Origin: Neorhodopirellula pilleata
Lineage (GTDB): Bacteria; Planctomycetota; Planctomycetia; Pirellulales; Pirellulaceae
Assembly: GCF_007859915.1 (NCBI RefSeq)
Contig: NZ_SJPM01000001.1
Span: 27,728-91,727 of the forward strand
Direction: 5' to 3'
Length of the DNA stretch: 64,000 nucleotides
The notes beneath the pieces were generated by a model, which ran no database searches, was not told the DNA's origin, and was given only the letters and a program-made list of their open reading frames with translations. Made by a program: the position numbers and the translations under genes. Shown in pieces: positions 27,285 to 37,198 of this stretch. Position 1 is the stretch's first letter. Each line of letters opens with the position of its first letter.

Positions 27285-28769
27285 ATGATTTCTTTCAAAG
27301 GCCCGCTCGCCAAAGATCTCTGCGATCCCCACTTGGGATCGACCCGCCGTGCTTTCTTGCGAGTCGGCAGTGCATCGCTGTTCGGATTGTCGTTGCCGCA
27401 GATGCTCAAGCTTCAATCCGCTAGCGCCGCGACGGCAAATGACGCCTCCCATCACGGCGGTGGCCCGGGTTGGGGGAAAGCCAAATCGATCATCATGGTT
27501 TATCTGCAAGGCGGGCCGAGCCAATTGGATCTGTGGGATCCGAAGGAGAACGTGCCCGACAACGTGAAGAGCCAATTCAAACCGATCAGCACCAAGATTC
27601 CGGGCATCCAGTTCACCGAGAACTTACCGAGGCTTTCGCAAGTCAACGACAAGTTCACGATGATCCGCTCGATGTCCTACACGCCCAACGGTTTGTTCAA
27701 TCACACCGCCGCGATTTACCAGATGATGACCGGCTACACGACCGACAAGGTCAGCCCCTCGGGACAACTTGAGCCGCCATCGCCGAAAGACTTCCCCAAT
27801 TTCGGTAGTAACATCATCAAGATGCGTCCGCTCGATGAACCGATGCTGCCGTTCGTGATGCTGCCGCGGCCCTTGCAAGAGTCCAACGTGATCGGCAAAG
27901 GCGGCACGGCCGGATTCCTCGGCAAGGCCTTCGATCCGTACACACTGTATCCGGCCGGCGATGACATGGACATGGAAAAAATGCAACGCATCCGGACCGA
28001 TGATTTGTCCCTGCGAGATGAAGTTTTCGATGTTCGATTGCAACGTCGCGCCAACTTGCGTCAACTACTCAACGCACAAATGCCGGCGATCAATCAGGCC
28101 GTCGAAAAGTTTGAGCTCGATCAGAACTACGAACGCGCTTTGTCATTGATCATCTCCGGTCGTGCCCGAGACGCATTCAAACTCAGCGATGAAGACGATG
28201 TGTTGCGTGACGCTTATGGTCGCAACACGTTCGGTCAGAGCTGTTTGTTGGCTAGGCGTTTGGTCGAAGCCGGCACACGGGTCGTCGAAGTCATCTGGCC
28301 GAAGGTCGCCAACAGCGATAACCACTCCTGGGATCATCACACGGGACTGAGCAAACGAATGAAAGATCAATCCGCCCCGATGCTCGACGCGGGTCTGACC
28401 ACGTTGATCGAAGACCTCGACCAACGCGGTCTTCTCGACGAGACTCTCGTCGTCGCTGTCGGCGAGTTTGGACGCAGCCCGCAGCGGGGCGTCAGCACGA
28501 GCGGCAACAACAATTCCGACGACGGACGCGACCACTGGCCGTACTGCTACACGGCCGTCTTGGCCGGGGCCGGAATTCAGCGTGGGTTGGTTTACGGCAA
28601 GAGCGACAAGACCTCATCGGCACCGATCGAGAATCCGGTTCATCCGGCAGAATTGTTGGCAACGATCTATCACAGCTTCGGCATCGATCCGGAAACGATC
28701 GTATACAACCACCTCAACCAACCGCGTGAACTCGTCAAAGCCCAAGCGGTCACGGCGCTGATGACGTAA
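27285..28769 (+). CDS. DUF1501 secreted protein
   Basis: A 494-residue protein with a Tat-type leader ([20 protein letters not shown]) and the DUF1501 domain. It shows [20 protein letters not shown], then [33 protein letters not shown], and [12 protein letters not shown] with GRDHWPYCY. The fold is alkaline-phosphatase/sulfatase-like, and its His/Asp residues suggest a metal site. In planctomycetes DUF1501 usually pairs with a PSD1/DUF1549/DUF1553 cytochrome, but here it stands alone. The PSD1 gene of this window lies at 61.4 kb with a different cassette. Confidence 0.93.
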   Translation: MISFKGPLAKDLCDPHLGSTRRAFLRVGSASLFGLSLPQMLKLQSASAATANDASHHGGGPGWGKAKSIIMVYLQGGPSQLDLWDPKENVPDNVKSQFKPISTKIPGIQFTENLPRLSQVNDKFTMIRSMSYTPNGLFNHTAAIYQMMTGYTTDKVSPSGQLEPPSPKDFPNFGSNIIKMRPLDEPMLPFVMLPRPLQESNVIGKGGTAGFLGKAFDPYTLYPAGDDMDMEKMQRIRTDDLSLRDEVFDVRLQRRANLRQLLNAQMPAINQAVEKFELDQNYERALSLIISGRARDAFKLSDEDDVLRDAYGRNTFGQSCLLARRLVEAGTRVVEVIWPKVANSDNHSWDHHTGLSKRMKDQSAPMLDAGLTTLIEDLDQRGLLDETLVVAVGEFGRSPQRGVSTSGNNNSDDGRDHWPYCYTAVLAGAGIQRGLVYGKSDKTSSAPIENPVHPAELLATIYHSFGIDPETIVYNHLNQPRELVKAQAVTALMT

Positions 28770-28878
28770 TGCTTGGCCAATGCTCCGCCGGTGCGTCCCG
28801 GTCTACTGAAAACAATCCGATTTGTTACCATAGGAGGAATTGAATTCTCTCCACGCCTTATCGAAAGACCGGCTCACG

Positions 28879-29262
28879 ATGAGCGAGCAATCCTACACCC
28901 AACGCCAACGACACCTCCGCAACCTCGTCGTGATGGCGCTCGCGGACGGTTCCATCGGCCAACGCGAGGTTGACCTAGTCGCCGAACGTTGCGTCGAATT
29001 GGGGTTGGGCCAAGCCGAATTGGAATCCGCGTTGTCGTTCGGATTGGGCGACGACGCGGCGTTGGAATTGCCCGCCGATGCGGAACAACGTGAGTCCCTG
29101 ATGGGTGACTTAGTTCGCATAATGGCCGCCGACGGGCATCTCGCCGAAGCCGAAAAACGACTGTTCGCCTTGGCGGCCGCGCGGATGAATATCACCGGCG
29201 ACCGTTTGCACCAACTGCTCGCGTCGATTCTCGGCAGCCCATCTGAAGAACCCTCGGCGTGA
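28879..29262 (+). CDS. TerB-like (tellurite resistance-type) helical protein
   Basis: A 127-residue all-helical cytosolic protein. The ATG at 28879 is chosen over a TTG at 28840 that sits only two bases behind an AGGAGG. TerB-like features are LVVMALADGSIGQREVDLV and LVRIMAADGHLAEAEKRL, two copies of the ADG-x(4)-E acidic metal-binding pattern. TerB domains are linked to stress and membrane-associated functions. Its stop overlaps the start of coaB (GTGA), so the two are translated together, though no functional link is known. Confidence 0.78.
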   Translation: MSEQSYTQRQRHLRNLVVMALADGSIGQREVDLVAERCVELGLGQAELESALSFGLGDDAALELPADAEQRESLMGDLVRIMAADGHLAEAEKRLFALAAARMNITGDRLHQLLASILGSPSEEPSA

Positions 29263-29915
29263 CTCGAGCCCGCATCCTGATCACGTCCGGACCGACGCGG
29301 CAATACCTCGACCCGGTCCGATACCTCACCAACGCCTCGAGCGGACGGATGGGCGCGGCGCTGGCGCAAGCGGCGTTGGACCTCGGTCATGAAGTCGTGA
29401 TCGTGTCCGGACCGGTCTCCGTCACGTACCCTGCGGCAGCTAGAGTCGTCGACGTCGTCACCACCGACGAGATGTTACGCGTCGCCGGTGAGTGGTTCCT
29501 GCAATGCGACGGCGCGATCGGCGCGGCGGCCCCTTGCGACTACATGCCCAAGCAAGTCTCCGATCAAAAGCTATCCAAGAACGGATCGCCCTTGCAACTC
29601 GAGTTGATCGAAACTCCCGACGTGATCGCGACGCTCGGGCAATCCAAACGAGACGATCAATGGGTCGTTGGGTTCGCGCTGGAGACCGACGACCGACGCT
29701 TTCGCGCGATCGTGAAGCTTGAAAAAAAACACTGCGACCTGATCGTCAGCAACGGACCCGAAGCGATCGATTCGGCGGACAATCATGTTGAACTGCTTGA
29801 TCAACAAGGCGACGTGATCGAGACGATCTCCGGCGACAAGCCGCACGTCGCCTCAAGACTCATCCATCACATTAACCAACGCCTGATCGCCAATCGCAAG
29901 ACGCCGCATCAATAG
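29259..29915 (+). CDS. coaB: phosphopantothenate-cysteine ligase (CoaB domain only)
   Basis: A 218-residue CoaB-type enzyme that joins 4'-phosphopantothenate to cysteine in coenzyme A synthesis. It shows LITSGPTRQYLDPVRYLTN and ASSGRMG (nucleotide binding), AAAPCDYMP, QKLSKNGSPLQL, GFALET and the conserved late Lys region KKHCDLIVSN. The start is GTG 29259, overlapping the TerB-like stop. In most bacteria CoaB is fused to the flavin decarboxylase CoaC; that half is absent here and must be encoded elsewhere. pyrD follows after 30 bases. Confidence 0.9.
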   Translation: MTRARILITSGPTRQYLDPVRYLTNASSGRMGAALAQAALDLGHEVVIVSGPVSVTYPAAARVVDVVTTDEMLRVAGEWFLQCDGAIGAAAPCDYMPKQVSDQKLSKNGSPLQLELIETPDVIATLGQSKRDDQWVVGFALETDDRRFRAIVKLEKKHCDLIVSNGPEAIDSADNHVELLDQQGDVIETISGDKPHVASRLIHHINQRLIANRKTPHQ

Positions 29916-29918
29916 TCT

Positions 29919-29946
29919 CTTCACTCTTCACTCTTCACTCTTCACT
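29919..29946. repeat. heptamer CTTCACT x4 before pyrD
   Basis: Four perfect head-to-tail copies of CTTCACT fill the whole gap between coaB and pyrD. The last base is the first base of the TTG start of pyrD. A change in copy number would shift the distance of any ribosome-binding signal from the start. Confidence 0.9.
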
Positions 29947-30866
29947 TGACTACCGACTTACAAACTCAACTCGGACGACTCACGCTCCCCAACCCGATCA
30001 TGGTCGCTTCGGGGACGTTCGGTTACGCACGTGAAATGCAAGGCATCGTCGACCTGCATCGTCTCGGCGGGATTTTGCCCAAGACCATCACCGCTGAACC
30101 GCGGATCGGCAACGCGCCTTGGCGAACGGTCGAGACGTCCGCCGGACTGCTCAACGCGATCGGACTGGACAACGACGGCGTTGATCGATTCTTGGACCAT
30201 CACTTACCGTATTTGGCGACGCTGTCGGCACCGATCATTGTCAGCGTGGCCGGCCGCACGGTGGAAGACTTCACGTATCTTGCCGGCCGGGTTGGCACCT
30301 CGGCTGGCGTGGCGGCGATCGAGTTGAACCTGTCGTGTCCCAACGTCAGCGGCGGGATCGATTTCGGAACCAACGCGGAATCTTGCCGTCGGGTCGTGCA
30401 ATCGGCCCGCGACGCTTGTGACGTCCCGATTCTCGCCAAGCTAACGCCGAATGTCACGAAGATTGCGGAGATCGCTCGCGGTGCCGCCGATGGCGGGGCC
30501 GACGCGGTTTGCTTAATCAACACTGTCTTAGGGATGGCCGTCGATTGGCGCAAGCGAAAACCAGTACTCGGCAATGGCATGGGCGGTTTGAGCGGCCCGG
30601 CCATCAAGCCGATCGCACTGCGATGCGTCCACCAAGTACGCCAGGCCGTCGATATCGCGATCATCGGCATCGGCGGAATTGGATCGCTCGATGACGTGAT
30701 GCAGTTCATCGTTACCGGAGCATCCGCTGTTCAAATCGGCACCGCGAACTACTACGATCCCACCTTGTCGATGCGACTGATCGACGAGTTGCCCGCCGCG
30801 CTCGGTGAACTGGGCGCCGCGACGATCGCCGAAGCAGTCGGGACGCTACAAACCATTAAGAAGTAG
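29946..30866 (+). CDS. pyrD: dihydroorotate dehydrogenase, class 1B type
   Basis: A 306-residue enzyme of pyrimidine synthesis, oxidising dihydroorotate to orotate. The start is TTG 29946, which puts [20 protein letters not shown] at the usual N-terminus. Class 1 features: [12 protein letters not shown] with the catalytic cysteine, FMN-binding [19 protein letters not shown], and [20 protein letters not shown]. Class 1B enzymes work with the iron-sulfur/FAD subunit PyrK, which is not next to it here. It follows coaB. Confidence 0.94.
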   Translation: MTTDLQTQLGRLTLPNPIMVASGTFGYAREMQGIVDLHRLGGILPKTITAEPRIGNAPWRTVETSAGLLNAIGLDNDGVDRFLDHHLPYLATLSAPIIVSVAGRTVEDFTYLAGRVGTSAGVAAIELNLSCPNVSGGIDFGTNAESCRRVVQSARDACDVPILAKLTPNVTKIAEIARGAADGGADAVCLINTVLGMAVDWRKRKPVLGNGMGGLSGPAIKPIALRCVHQVRQAVDIAIIGIGGIGSLDDVMQFIVTGASAVQIGTANYYDPTLSMRLIDELPAALGELGAATIAEAVGTLQTIKK

Positions 30867-30931
30867 AATCCCGCTACATCCGGTAGTTTTCAACTGCCGC
30901 TCGCCATATCGCCGCGTTTGGTGTTGCGTCA

Positions 30932-33100
30932 ATGATCCAACCACGACCCTCTCTCATGACTCCCACCTCTGTCTTCCAATTGATCTGCCGATCCCTCGGC
31001 ACCGTTGCTTTTTTGAGCTGCTGTGCTTTGTTTTGCGACCGGGCCGTCGCCGACGATCACGAACCGGTTGCCATCTCTTGGCACGCGGCCCGGGTTCATG
31101 ACGCCGACTTCAAGGTGGTCGATGACACGTATTTAATCACCACGACCGGGAACGATCCGTTCATTCAGTTCGAATTGCCGGTCGCCAAGGCGATCGGCCG
31201 CGATTGGTACTTGTCGATGGAAACATTTTGCACCGAAGGTGTCGCGAGTGTAGAGGGCTATGCCGGGCGACATCCGACCCATGACGATCTCGTGAATCTG
31301 CCCAACGTGGATTCGTCGGAGGGCTGGACGACCTACCATGTTAATTTGAGCCGTCTGGCTCCCGCCGCGCTTGATCCCGATCGGCCCACTCCCTTTCGAA
31401 TCGATTGGGGCATGAAGAAAGGTGTTCGTTTAAGTGTTCGAAATGTTCGATTGCGTCCGGCGACCGATCAAGAACGCGAACAACTCGAATCGGAGTCCCG
31501 CATCCGTCGCGAGAAGGAATTACTCGACGAGCAAATCGACCAGTACATTCAATCTCCTAAACCGGTTTCGATCGAACGGGTCGAACACCAAGATCAATCG
31601 ATCCTGATCCAAGGTCACGTCAAGCCCGGCGTTGCGACCGATCAACTGTGGCTGGTACCACGACGTGGGCACGAGATCTCGGCGCTACCGATCACCACGA
31701 AACAGCCGTCGGACAAGTATCCGATCGATGTCGTCAATCATCGATTCGAAGTGCAAATCCCGGCGGGGCCGAATGCGCCGCTGCGATACCCGGGCGTTCG
31801 TTTCCAAGTCATCCGAAAAATCGCCGATCAAGTCGACTTGGTTTCGGCGGCACGCTATCCCGATCAACTAGATCCCGAACTGGCGCGTTCATTGCCGCCG
31901 GTGCCATCACTTCAAGCAGCAAAGGGATTGACTTGTTTGGACGTCCGCTTCACGAGCGAACAAATCCGTGATTTGGGATTACAACACGGCAGCGTTAACG
32001 TGGTCATGAACGATTTGATACGCATGACGCCCGCACCCGGATACGAACCGATCACGATACGAGGACGCGAGGTTTACTACGACATCCATCGCACACGCGG
32101 CCTCGATCGGAATATCGAAATGCTCCGCCGGGCGGACTTGACCGTCGCGGCCATCTTGTTGATCCCGCTTCGTAGCCGATCGGGTTCGCCGATCGTTCAT
32201 CCCGATGCCGATCCGGCGGGCGTTTACGCGATGCCCAACTTGACGACCGGCGAGGGCGTCGACGTGTTTACTCTGACGTGTGACTTTCTTGCCGATCGAT
32301 ATTCGCAAGGTGATAACGGGAACGGCACCGAGCCTGGTTTCGTTGATCGTCGCGTCGACCACTGGATCGTCCACAACGAAGTCGATGCGGGATGGAGCTG
32401 GACGAACATGGGCGAGCAGCCGATGAACGTGTTCTTGGATCACTATTTTCGATCGATGCGAATCGTCGACGCCGCCGTACGGAATCGAAACCCTCACGCG
32501 ACGGCCTTCATCTCGTTGACCCACATGTGGAATCAAGGCAACCCGAAACCTTGGCGTTGGTATCCGGCCAAGTCGATCATGGAAGCCTTGATGGCGCACT
32601 GCGAAACCGAAGGCGACTTCCCTTGGGGTTTGGCGTTCCATCCCTATCCGGAAAGCTTGTGGGAAGCGGACACGTGGAACGACAACATCGAGAATGATTT
32701 TGACGCGGCGACGATTTCGATCAAGAACATCGAGGTCTTGGACCGTTTCATGCATACCGAGCGGGCCCGACGTTCCGACGGAACCGTCCGTCCGGTTTTG
32801 CTCAGCGAGCAGGGATTCCACTCGCCGGAAGATCGGCCGGATAGTTTGCAGATCCAAGCGGCGGCGTTGCTTTACACGTTCGAGAAGATTCGGCGTTGTC
32901 CCTCCGTTGTCGCATTCGACTATCATCGCCCGGTCGATCATCCTAACGAGGGCGGCTTGCGATTGGGCTTGCGAGGATTACCCACATCGGAACATCCGAT
33001 CGGACGGGCGAAACCCGGATGGGACGTCTACCGCGCGATCGGCACTCCGGCCGAGGCGGCCTTGCGAGAGCAGTACGAACCCCTTTACGCTGCGCCATGA
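30932..33100 (+). CDS. DUF5722 glycoside-hydrolase-like secreted protein
   Basis: A 722-residue exported protein; an in-frame ATG at 30956 would give a shorter signal peptide (hydrophobic core SLGTVAFLSCCALF). The N-terminal 200 residues look like a beta-sandwich. The DUF5722 domain (about 310-700) is a TIM-barrel with VDHWIVHNEVDAGW, LAFHPYPESLW and PVLLSEQGFHS. The Glu of HNE and the Glu of SEQG sit where clan-A glycosidases carry acid/base and nucleophile. Catalysis on a polysaccharide is therefore inferred, the family being uncharacterised as far as I know. Monocistronic, followed by repeat site 2. Confidence 0.88.
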   Translation: MIQPRPSLMTPTSVFQLICRSLGTVAFLSCCALFCDRAVADDHEPVAISWHAARVHDADFKVVDDTYLITTTGNDPFIQFELPVAKAIGRDWYLSMETFCTEGVASVEGYAGRHPTHDDLVNLPNVDSSEGWTTYHVNLSRLAPAALDPDRPTPFRIDWGMKKGVRLSVRNVRLRPATDQEREQLESESRIRREKELLDEQIDQYIQSPKPVSIERVEHQDQSILIQGHVKPGVATDQLWLVPRRGHEISALPITTKQPSDKYPIDVVNHRFEVQIPAGPNAPLRYPGVRFQVIRKIADQVDLVSAARYPDQLDPELARSLPPVPSLQAAKGLTCLDVRFTSEQIRDLGLQHGSVNVVMNDLIRMTPAPGYEPITIRGREVYYDIHRTRGLDRNIEMLRRADLTVAAILLIPLRSRSGSPIVHPDADPAGVYAMPNLTTGEGVDVFTLTCDFLADRYSQGDNGNGTEPGFVDRRVDHWIVHNEVDAGWSWTNMGEQPMNVFLDHYFRSMRIVDAAVRNRNPHATAFISLTHMWNQGNPKPWRWYPAKSIMEALMAHCETEGDFPWGLAFHPYPESLWEADTWNDNIENDFDAATISIKNIEVLDRFMHTERARRSDGTVRPVLLSEQGFHSPEDRPDSLQIQAAALLYTFEKIRRCPSVVAFDYHRPVDHPNEGGLRLGLRGLPTSEHPIGRAKPGWDVYRAIGTPAEAALREQYEPLYAAP

Positions 33101-33188
33101 CGGCTTCTTCGAGCAAGCGTTTAAGCGAGCGGTCGATGAAACTCATTAATCGTATAACGATAATCGCCAACACATTCGGCCCCGACAC

Positions 33189-33423
33189 TAGCGGGCGGTT
33201 GATTTAATCCTCATCGAAACCCGCTGCGTAAGGGCGTGTCGATTTAATCGTAACCCGAAGCGTGAGCGAGGGATTCATCGCCATTAAGTCCTTTGTATGT
33301 ATCCCTCGCTCACGCTTCGGGTTTCGATGAAGACTAAATCAACAGCCCGGTAAGCGAGGGATAATTGATATGGATTCATCCCTCGCTGACGCATCGGGTT
33401 ACGATTAAATCAACAGCCCGCTA
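33189..33423. repeat. palindromic repeat unit, site 2
   Basis: A 235-base non-coding unit with 21-base terminal inverted repeats (33189-33209 and 33403-33423, one mismatch, outer end TAGCGGGC). It contains a full hairpin with arms 33248-33274 and 33301-33327 (TCGTAACCCG..CGAGGGAT type, two mismatches). It also has a third arm at 33378-33404 with a partial partner ending at 33361. It lies between the DUF5722 and the GlmU-like genes. Confidence 0.85.
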
Positions 33424-33483
33424 GCCGAAAGTCTTGGCGATTTTCGCTACGGTGAGTCACTCCCTTTTTTCAACTCCAATTCC

Positions 33484-34902
33484 ATGCTGATCCTTTGCTT
33501 TGAAGATCGTATCGTCGAGAAACTCGCGCCGATCACGCACGCCCGTCCCGCTTACGCGATCACGTGTGCTGGCTATCGCCTGATCGATTGGCTCGACGAA
33601 CTACGTCGACAAACACCCGCCGCGACGTTGGCCGGCGAAGTCCGCGAGCACCTGCGAGCGATCCAAGAAGCCGATTACGCCCTCGAACCAATCCCGGAGG
33701 CGTTGGATATCGAGGGAGGTGGTTCGCCCGCCAACTGCCCTGATGTGCTGTTGGTGAACGCCCGCTTGGTCCCTTCGCTGGCAAATTTTAAAAGGCTCGT
33801 CGAACTGGTTCGGGGCGAACGGTTCGCCGTCGTAATGTCGCTCGGCGACGAACAAGAAACCGAACCGGACGATGAACTCGATTCACCCGGTCAAGCCGGC
33901 GTCATCGCTGCATGGATGCCGGCGGCGGAGGTCGCCCAAGCGGTCGAAACGGAACGGCGGATGATTGCCGAGAAGGCCAGTTTGCCGGTCCAACGTCCCA
34001 AATCTCAACGATCCGAGTCGGCTCCGGTCGGTGCACCCTCGTTACACGCGGTTTTGTGTCGTCACGCGGTATCCGCCGAACGGGTCGCTTCGTCCGCATC
34101 TTGGAACGCGTTTCATTGGCCTCACGAAGTCGTCGCCGCTCACATGACGTGCATCAATGAATCGATCGAACACCGGATCGCGACCGGCGACTACTCACAA
34201 TTGCAAGACGGTGTGTTTGTGGGCAAGAACGTATCGATCGGCAAGTATGAATCGATTCACACATCCGGCGGTGCGATCGTGTTGGACGACGACGTCCAAG
34301 TCGGCCCCTTCTGTTTTTTGGAAGGCCCGCTGTACGCCGGACGAAAGACCCGCGTTATCGAGCACTCCTCGATCAAAGACGGCGTTTCACTCGGCCACAC
34401 AACCAAGATCGGCGGCGAAGTCGAAGCCTCGGTCATCGAACCTTACACCAACAAACAACACCACGGGTTCCTGGGACACAGTTACCTGGGAAGTTGGATT
34501 AATCTCGGTGCAGGCACTTGTAACAGTGACTTGAAAAACACCTACGGAAAAATCAACATCGAGTACGGGGACGAACGGATCGCCACGGGAATGCAATTCC
34601 TCGGATGCATCATGGGCGACTACTCGAAATCCGCGATCAACACGGGCATCTTCACCGGCAAAGTCATCGGCGTCTGCAGCATGATGTATGGGTTCGTGAC
34701 CGGGAATGTCCCCAGCTACGTCAACTACGCCCGCTTGTTCGGCCAGACCTCGCTCTTGCCGCCCGAGGTGATGGTCAACACGCAAGCAAGGATGTTCGCC
34801 CGCCGGAAAGTCGCTCAGCGTCAGATTGACATCGATCTGATCCACGCAATGTACCACCGCACCGAAGCCGAACGCCGCCTCTCGGATCAGTTGGGCTTTT
34901 AG
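33484..34902 (+). CDS. GlmU-like sugar nucleotidyltransferase / left-handed beta-helix protein
   Basis: A 472-residue protein resembling the putative sugar nucleotidyl transferases with GlmU-type architecture. Residues 1-200 are a divergent nucleotidyltransferase-like domain (RPAYAITCAGYRLIDWL, then VLLVNARLVPS). Residues about 245-400 are hexapeptide repeats of a left-handed beta-helix (VFVGKNVSIGKY, IKDGVSLGHTTKIGGEVEAS, GTCNSDLKNTYGKINI, YSKSAINTGIFTGKVIG). The classical pyrophosphorylase signature G-x-G-T-x-M is not visible, so the first activity is uncertain. It likely makes an activated sugar for the envelope. Confidence 0.83.
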   Translation: MLILCFEDRIVEKLAPITHARPAYAITCAGYRLIDWLDELRRQTPAATLAGEVREHLRAIQEADYALEPIPEALDIEGGGSPANCPDVLLVNARLVPSLANFKRLVELVRGERFAVVMSLGDEQETEPDDELDSPGQAGVIAAWMPAAEVAQAVETERRMIAEKASLPVQRPKSQRSESAPVGAPSLHAVLCRHAVSAERVASSASWNAFHWPHEVVAAHMTCINESIEHRIATGDYSQLQDGVFVGKNVSIGKYESIHTSGGAIVLDDDVQVGPFCFLEGPLYAGRKTRVIEHSSIKDGVSLGHTTKIGGEVEASVIEPYTNKQHHGFLGHSYLGSWINLGAGTCNSDLKNTYGKINIEYGDERIATGMQFLGCIMGDYSKSAINTGIFTGKVIGVCSMMYGFVTGNVPSYVNYARLFGQTSLLPPEVMVNTQARMFARRKVAQRQIDIDLIHAMYHRTEAERRLSDQLGF

Positions 34903-35139
34903 CTGTTAGCTGTTAGCTATTAGCGATTGGCTTTTGGCTTAAACTTAAACTTAAACTTAAACTTAAACTTAAACTTAAACTTAAACTTAAACTTAAACTC
35001 CCGTTTGCCCCCCCAGTAGCAACTGCTTGAAACAAACAGATTGTCGCCGACGCGAAACGCCAGAGGCTGTAAGCCAAAAGCCAAAAGCCAACCGCCAAAA
35101 GCCAACCGCTATCCACCAACCGCTATCCCCCAACCGCCA
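34901..35139. repeat. period-6 and period-7 microsatellites between convergent genes
   Basis: The gap between the GlmU-like gene and pdxJ is built of short tandem repeats. Degenerate heptamers (AGCTGTT, AGCTATT, GGCTTTT) run from the stop codon to 34937. A perfect CTTAAA array covers 34938-34999 (62 bases, 10.3 copies). From 35071 to 35139 degenerate heptamers of the opposite sense follow (GCCAAAA, GCCAACC, GCTATCC), running into the last codons of pdxJ. Confidence 0.88.
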
Positions 35140-35878
35140 CACTGCATTGGTCAAGAATGCGTCGCATTTCGGCGACGGCTTCTTTCATGCCGACCATCAC
35201 GGCGCGGCTGACGATCGAGTGACCGATGTTCAACTCGGCGATCCCTTCGATCACCGCCACGGCGCGAACGTTGTGGTACGTCAAACCGTGTCCGGCGTGT
35301 AAGCGTAAACCCGCCGCCGTGATCTGGTGTCCGACTTGCGTCAATCGTTGCAATTCCGTATCGACCCGATGACGATCGGCGACCGCGTAGGGACCGGTGT
35401 GCAATTCCACGGCATCGACGCCCATCGCGATCGCCGCGTCGATTTGTTTCGGTTCGGGGTCCAAGAACAAGCTCGTTAGAATACCCGCGTCACGAATCCG
35501 CGCGACCGCGTCGCGAATTCGGCCGTTGTCGCCGGCCACGTCAAGGCCGCCTTCGGTGGTGACCTCTTCGCGACTTTCAGGCACCAACAACGCCCAATCG
35601 GGCTTGAGTCGACAACAGATCGACAGCACTTCGTCGGCGCAGGCGAGTTCAAAATTCGTTCGAACCCGAACCGTTTGCATGAGTAACTCCACATCGCGGT
35701 CTTGGATATGACGGCGGTCTTCACGCAGGTGGAACGTGATGCCGTCGGCACCACCTTGTTCGGCAAGCGCGGCGGCGATGACCGGGTCCGGTTCGGTCGT
35801 CCGCCGGGCTTGGCGGACGGTCGCGACGTGGTCGACGTTCACGCCGAGATCAATGTGTCGGGGGCGTTGGGTTTCCAT
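35123..35878 (-). CDS. pdxJ: pyridoxine 5'-phosphate synthase
   Basis: A 251-residue TIM-barrel enzyme making pyridoxine 5'-phosphate from 1-deoxyxylulose 5-phosphate and aminoacetone phosphate (DXP-dependent vitamin B6 pathway). Family motifs: LGVNVDHVATVRQAR, GADGITFHLREDRRHI, PDWALLVPESREEVTTEGG, VELHTGPYA, LHAGHGLTYHN and ELNIGHSIVSRA. Length is normal. The last codons (AVGG) lie inside a heptamer repeat array. It is 12 bases after the EboE gene and probably cotranscribed with it. Confidence 0.95.
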   Translation of the reverse strand: METQRPRHIDLGVNVDHVATVRQARRTTEPDPVIAAALAEQGGADGITFHLREDRRHIQDRDVELLMQTVRVRTNFELACADEVLSICCRLKPDWALLVPESREEVTTEGGLDVAGDNGRIRDAVARIRDAGILTSLFLDPEPKQIDAAIAMGVDAVELHTGPYAVADRHRVDTELQRLTQVGHQITAAGLRLHAGHGLTYHNVRAVAVIEGIAELNIGHSIVSRAVMVGMKEAVAEMRRILDQCSVAVGG

Positions 35879-35890
35879 GATTGTCTTCGA

Positions 35891-37198
35891 TCAACGGGTC
35901 AGGCAGGATTCAAACCAATCCAGTTCGTGGGCAATGTCGCGAGCCATCGCTTGGTCGCGAGTCATGTCATCGCTGATCGCCAAGTCGCCTTGGCGGAGCG
36001 AATCAGGGAATACCGACCAAGCGTAAGTTTCAACTTCCCAGTGACCCGTGAATTCCAGGTTCTTGAGAGTTTTACTCTTCTTATCATTGGCGCGTGTGGT
36101 CAAGTCGATGATCGCTTGCAGGGTCGGCTTGATTTGGTTGTGGGTCGTTTCAAGGTGCCCGAAACGTTCCAAGAAAATCGGCACGTGAAAGTGGACAACC
36201 CATCGCCGGTCGTCGGTGGGCGGAACTTCTAATAATTCCGGCAAGTCTTCGGCTAACGCGAAACGTCCATCGGCGGTTAGTCGTCCTGTTTGATGCAAGT
36301 AACGGTCTTCGGCCAACCGTCGCAATTGGTCCAACGCGACATCGCGGTCCGTCAAAGGTATCTTTTCCCAGTCCGCAACAATCGCGCTGCTGACTTGGAC
36401 CTTGCCGAGCACGATGCCCGCGTCGGCGTAGCGAGTCAGCACTTCACGTTGGTCTTCCATCATGACCGCCGCGTGGCAGATGTCGTGGCAGACGCCGATG
36501 TAACGACGATGCGTCGGGTCGGGCAGTTGTTCGTTGAACCAGTCGACGACCTGTTCAGAACGTTCCAGCAAACAGCCTGGTTCGGGCTCGATCGCGATCA
36601 CGATTCGTTTGCCGGTGCGGTCTTCGAGCATCCGCATGTCCTCAGCCAAACGGCGAAAATTCGTCCCGATGTGATGCAACTCTTCTTCGTTGAGGTCCCG
36701 CCAAACCTTCTGTCCGGTCCCACCGGCGTCATCCTCGGTCGCCTCCACATCGATTTGCTTGGGCCAACCGAGCGGCAAGGTGCTGATCGTGCCGGTGTTG
36801 ACGTTCGCGGGCAACAACTCGCCTAGGATTTTGGCCAGATCCCTCGTGTAGATCAACCGCTCGTCGGTCCACCAAGCGGGGCGATAGACGTCGTGCTTGA
36901 CACGGTCTTGATGAAAGTTGTCATAGGGAAATCCATTCACGGTGTAGGGCAACAACTGATGCTTGGCCAAGGTATCGATCAGCGGCTGCATCCCGTGACG
37001 CCGCAATTGAACCGCTGCGGTCGACGCGATCCAAAGTCCGACGGGTAGTCGTCGTGGCTTGCCGTTTCGTCGCCGGGCGACCTCGGCCGAAATGGTTTGC
37101 AAGTTTTTGCAAATCTCATCCACTTCCACACCCGGATGAATGTTGGTGCAATAGCCCAACGTCCAGGGCGATGATTCAGATCGGTTAGCAGAAGACAT
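35891..37198 (-). CDS. eboE: EboE-type metabolite traffic TIM-barrel protein
   Basis: A 435-residue xylose-isomerase-like barrel protein of the EboE family. The ATG at 37198 is chosen; a GTG at 37228 would add ten residues. Motifs: LGYCTNIHPG, LLPYTVNGFPYDNFHQ with VKHDVYRPAWW, TGTISTLPLGWPKQ, IEPEPGCLLE, and YIGVCHDICHAAVM (metal-site Glu/His/Asp). EboE belongs to the ebo/edb cluster, thought to move a precursor metabolite to the periplasm. The other eboABCDF genes are not in the window. pdxJ follows directly. Confidence 0.88.
   Translation of the reverse strand: MSSANRSESSPWTLGYCTNIHPGVEVDEICKNLQTISAEVARRRNGKPRRLPVGLWIASTAAVQLRRHGMQPLIDTLAKHQLLPYTVNGFPYDNFHQDRVKHDVYRPAWWTDERLIYTRDLAKILGELLPANVNTGTISTLPLGWPKQIDVEATEDDAGGTGQKVWRDLNEEELHHIGTNFRRLAEDMRMLEDRTGKRIVIAIEPEPGCLLERSEQVVDWFNEQLPDPTHRRYIGVCHDICHAAVMMEDQREVLTRYADAGIVLGKVQVSSAIVADWEKIPLTDRDVALDQLRRLAEDRYLHQTGRLTADGRFALAEDLPELLEVPPTDDRRWVVHFHVPIFLERFGHLETTHNQIKPTLQAIIDLTTRANDKKSKTLKNLEFTGHWEVETYAWSVFPDSLRQGDLAISDDMTRDQAMARDIAHELDWFESCLTR

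Noticed and set aside
31979..32941. Long minus-strand ORF opposite the DUF5722 gene
   Set aside because: Shadow of the coding strand; no recognisable motif.
33097..33207. Small ORF after the DUF5722 gene
   Set aside because: 36 codons, no family, overlapping the stop and ending in the repeat; likely chance.
34913..35119. ORFs encoding SLSLSLSL or KFKFKFKF
   Set aside because: They are translations of the CTTAAA microsatellite in different frames; no gene features.
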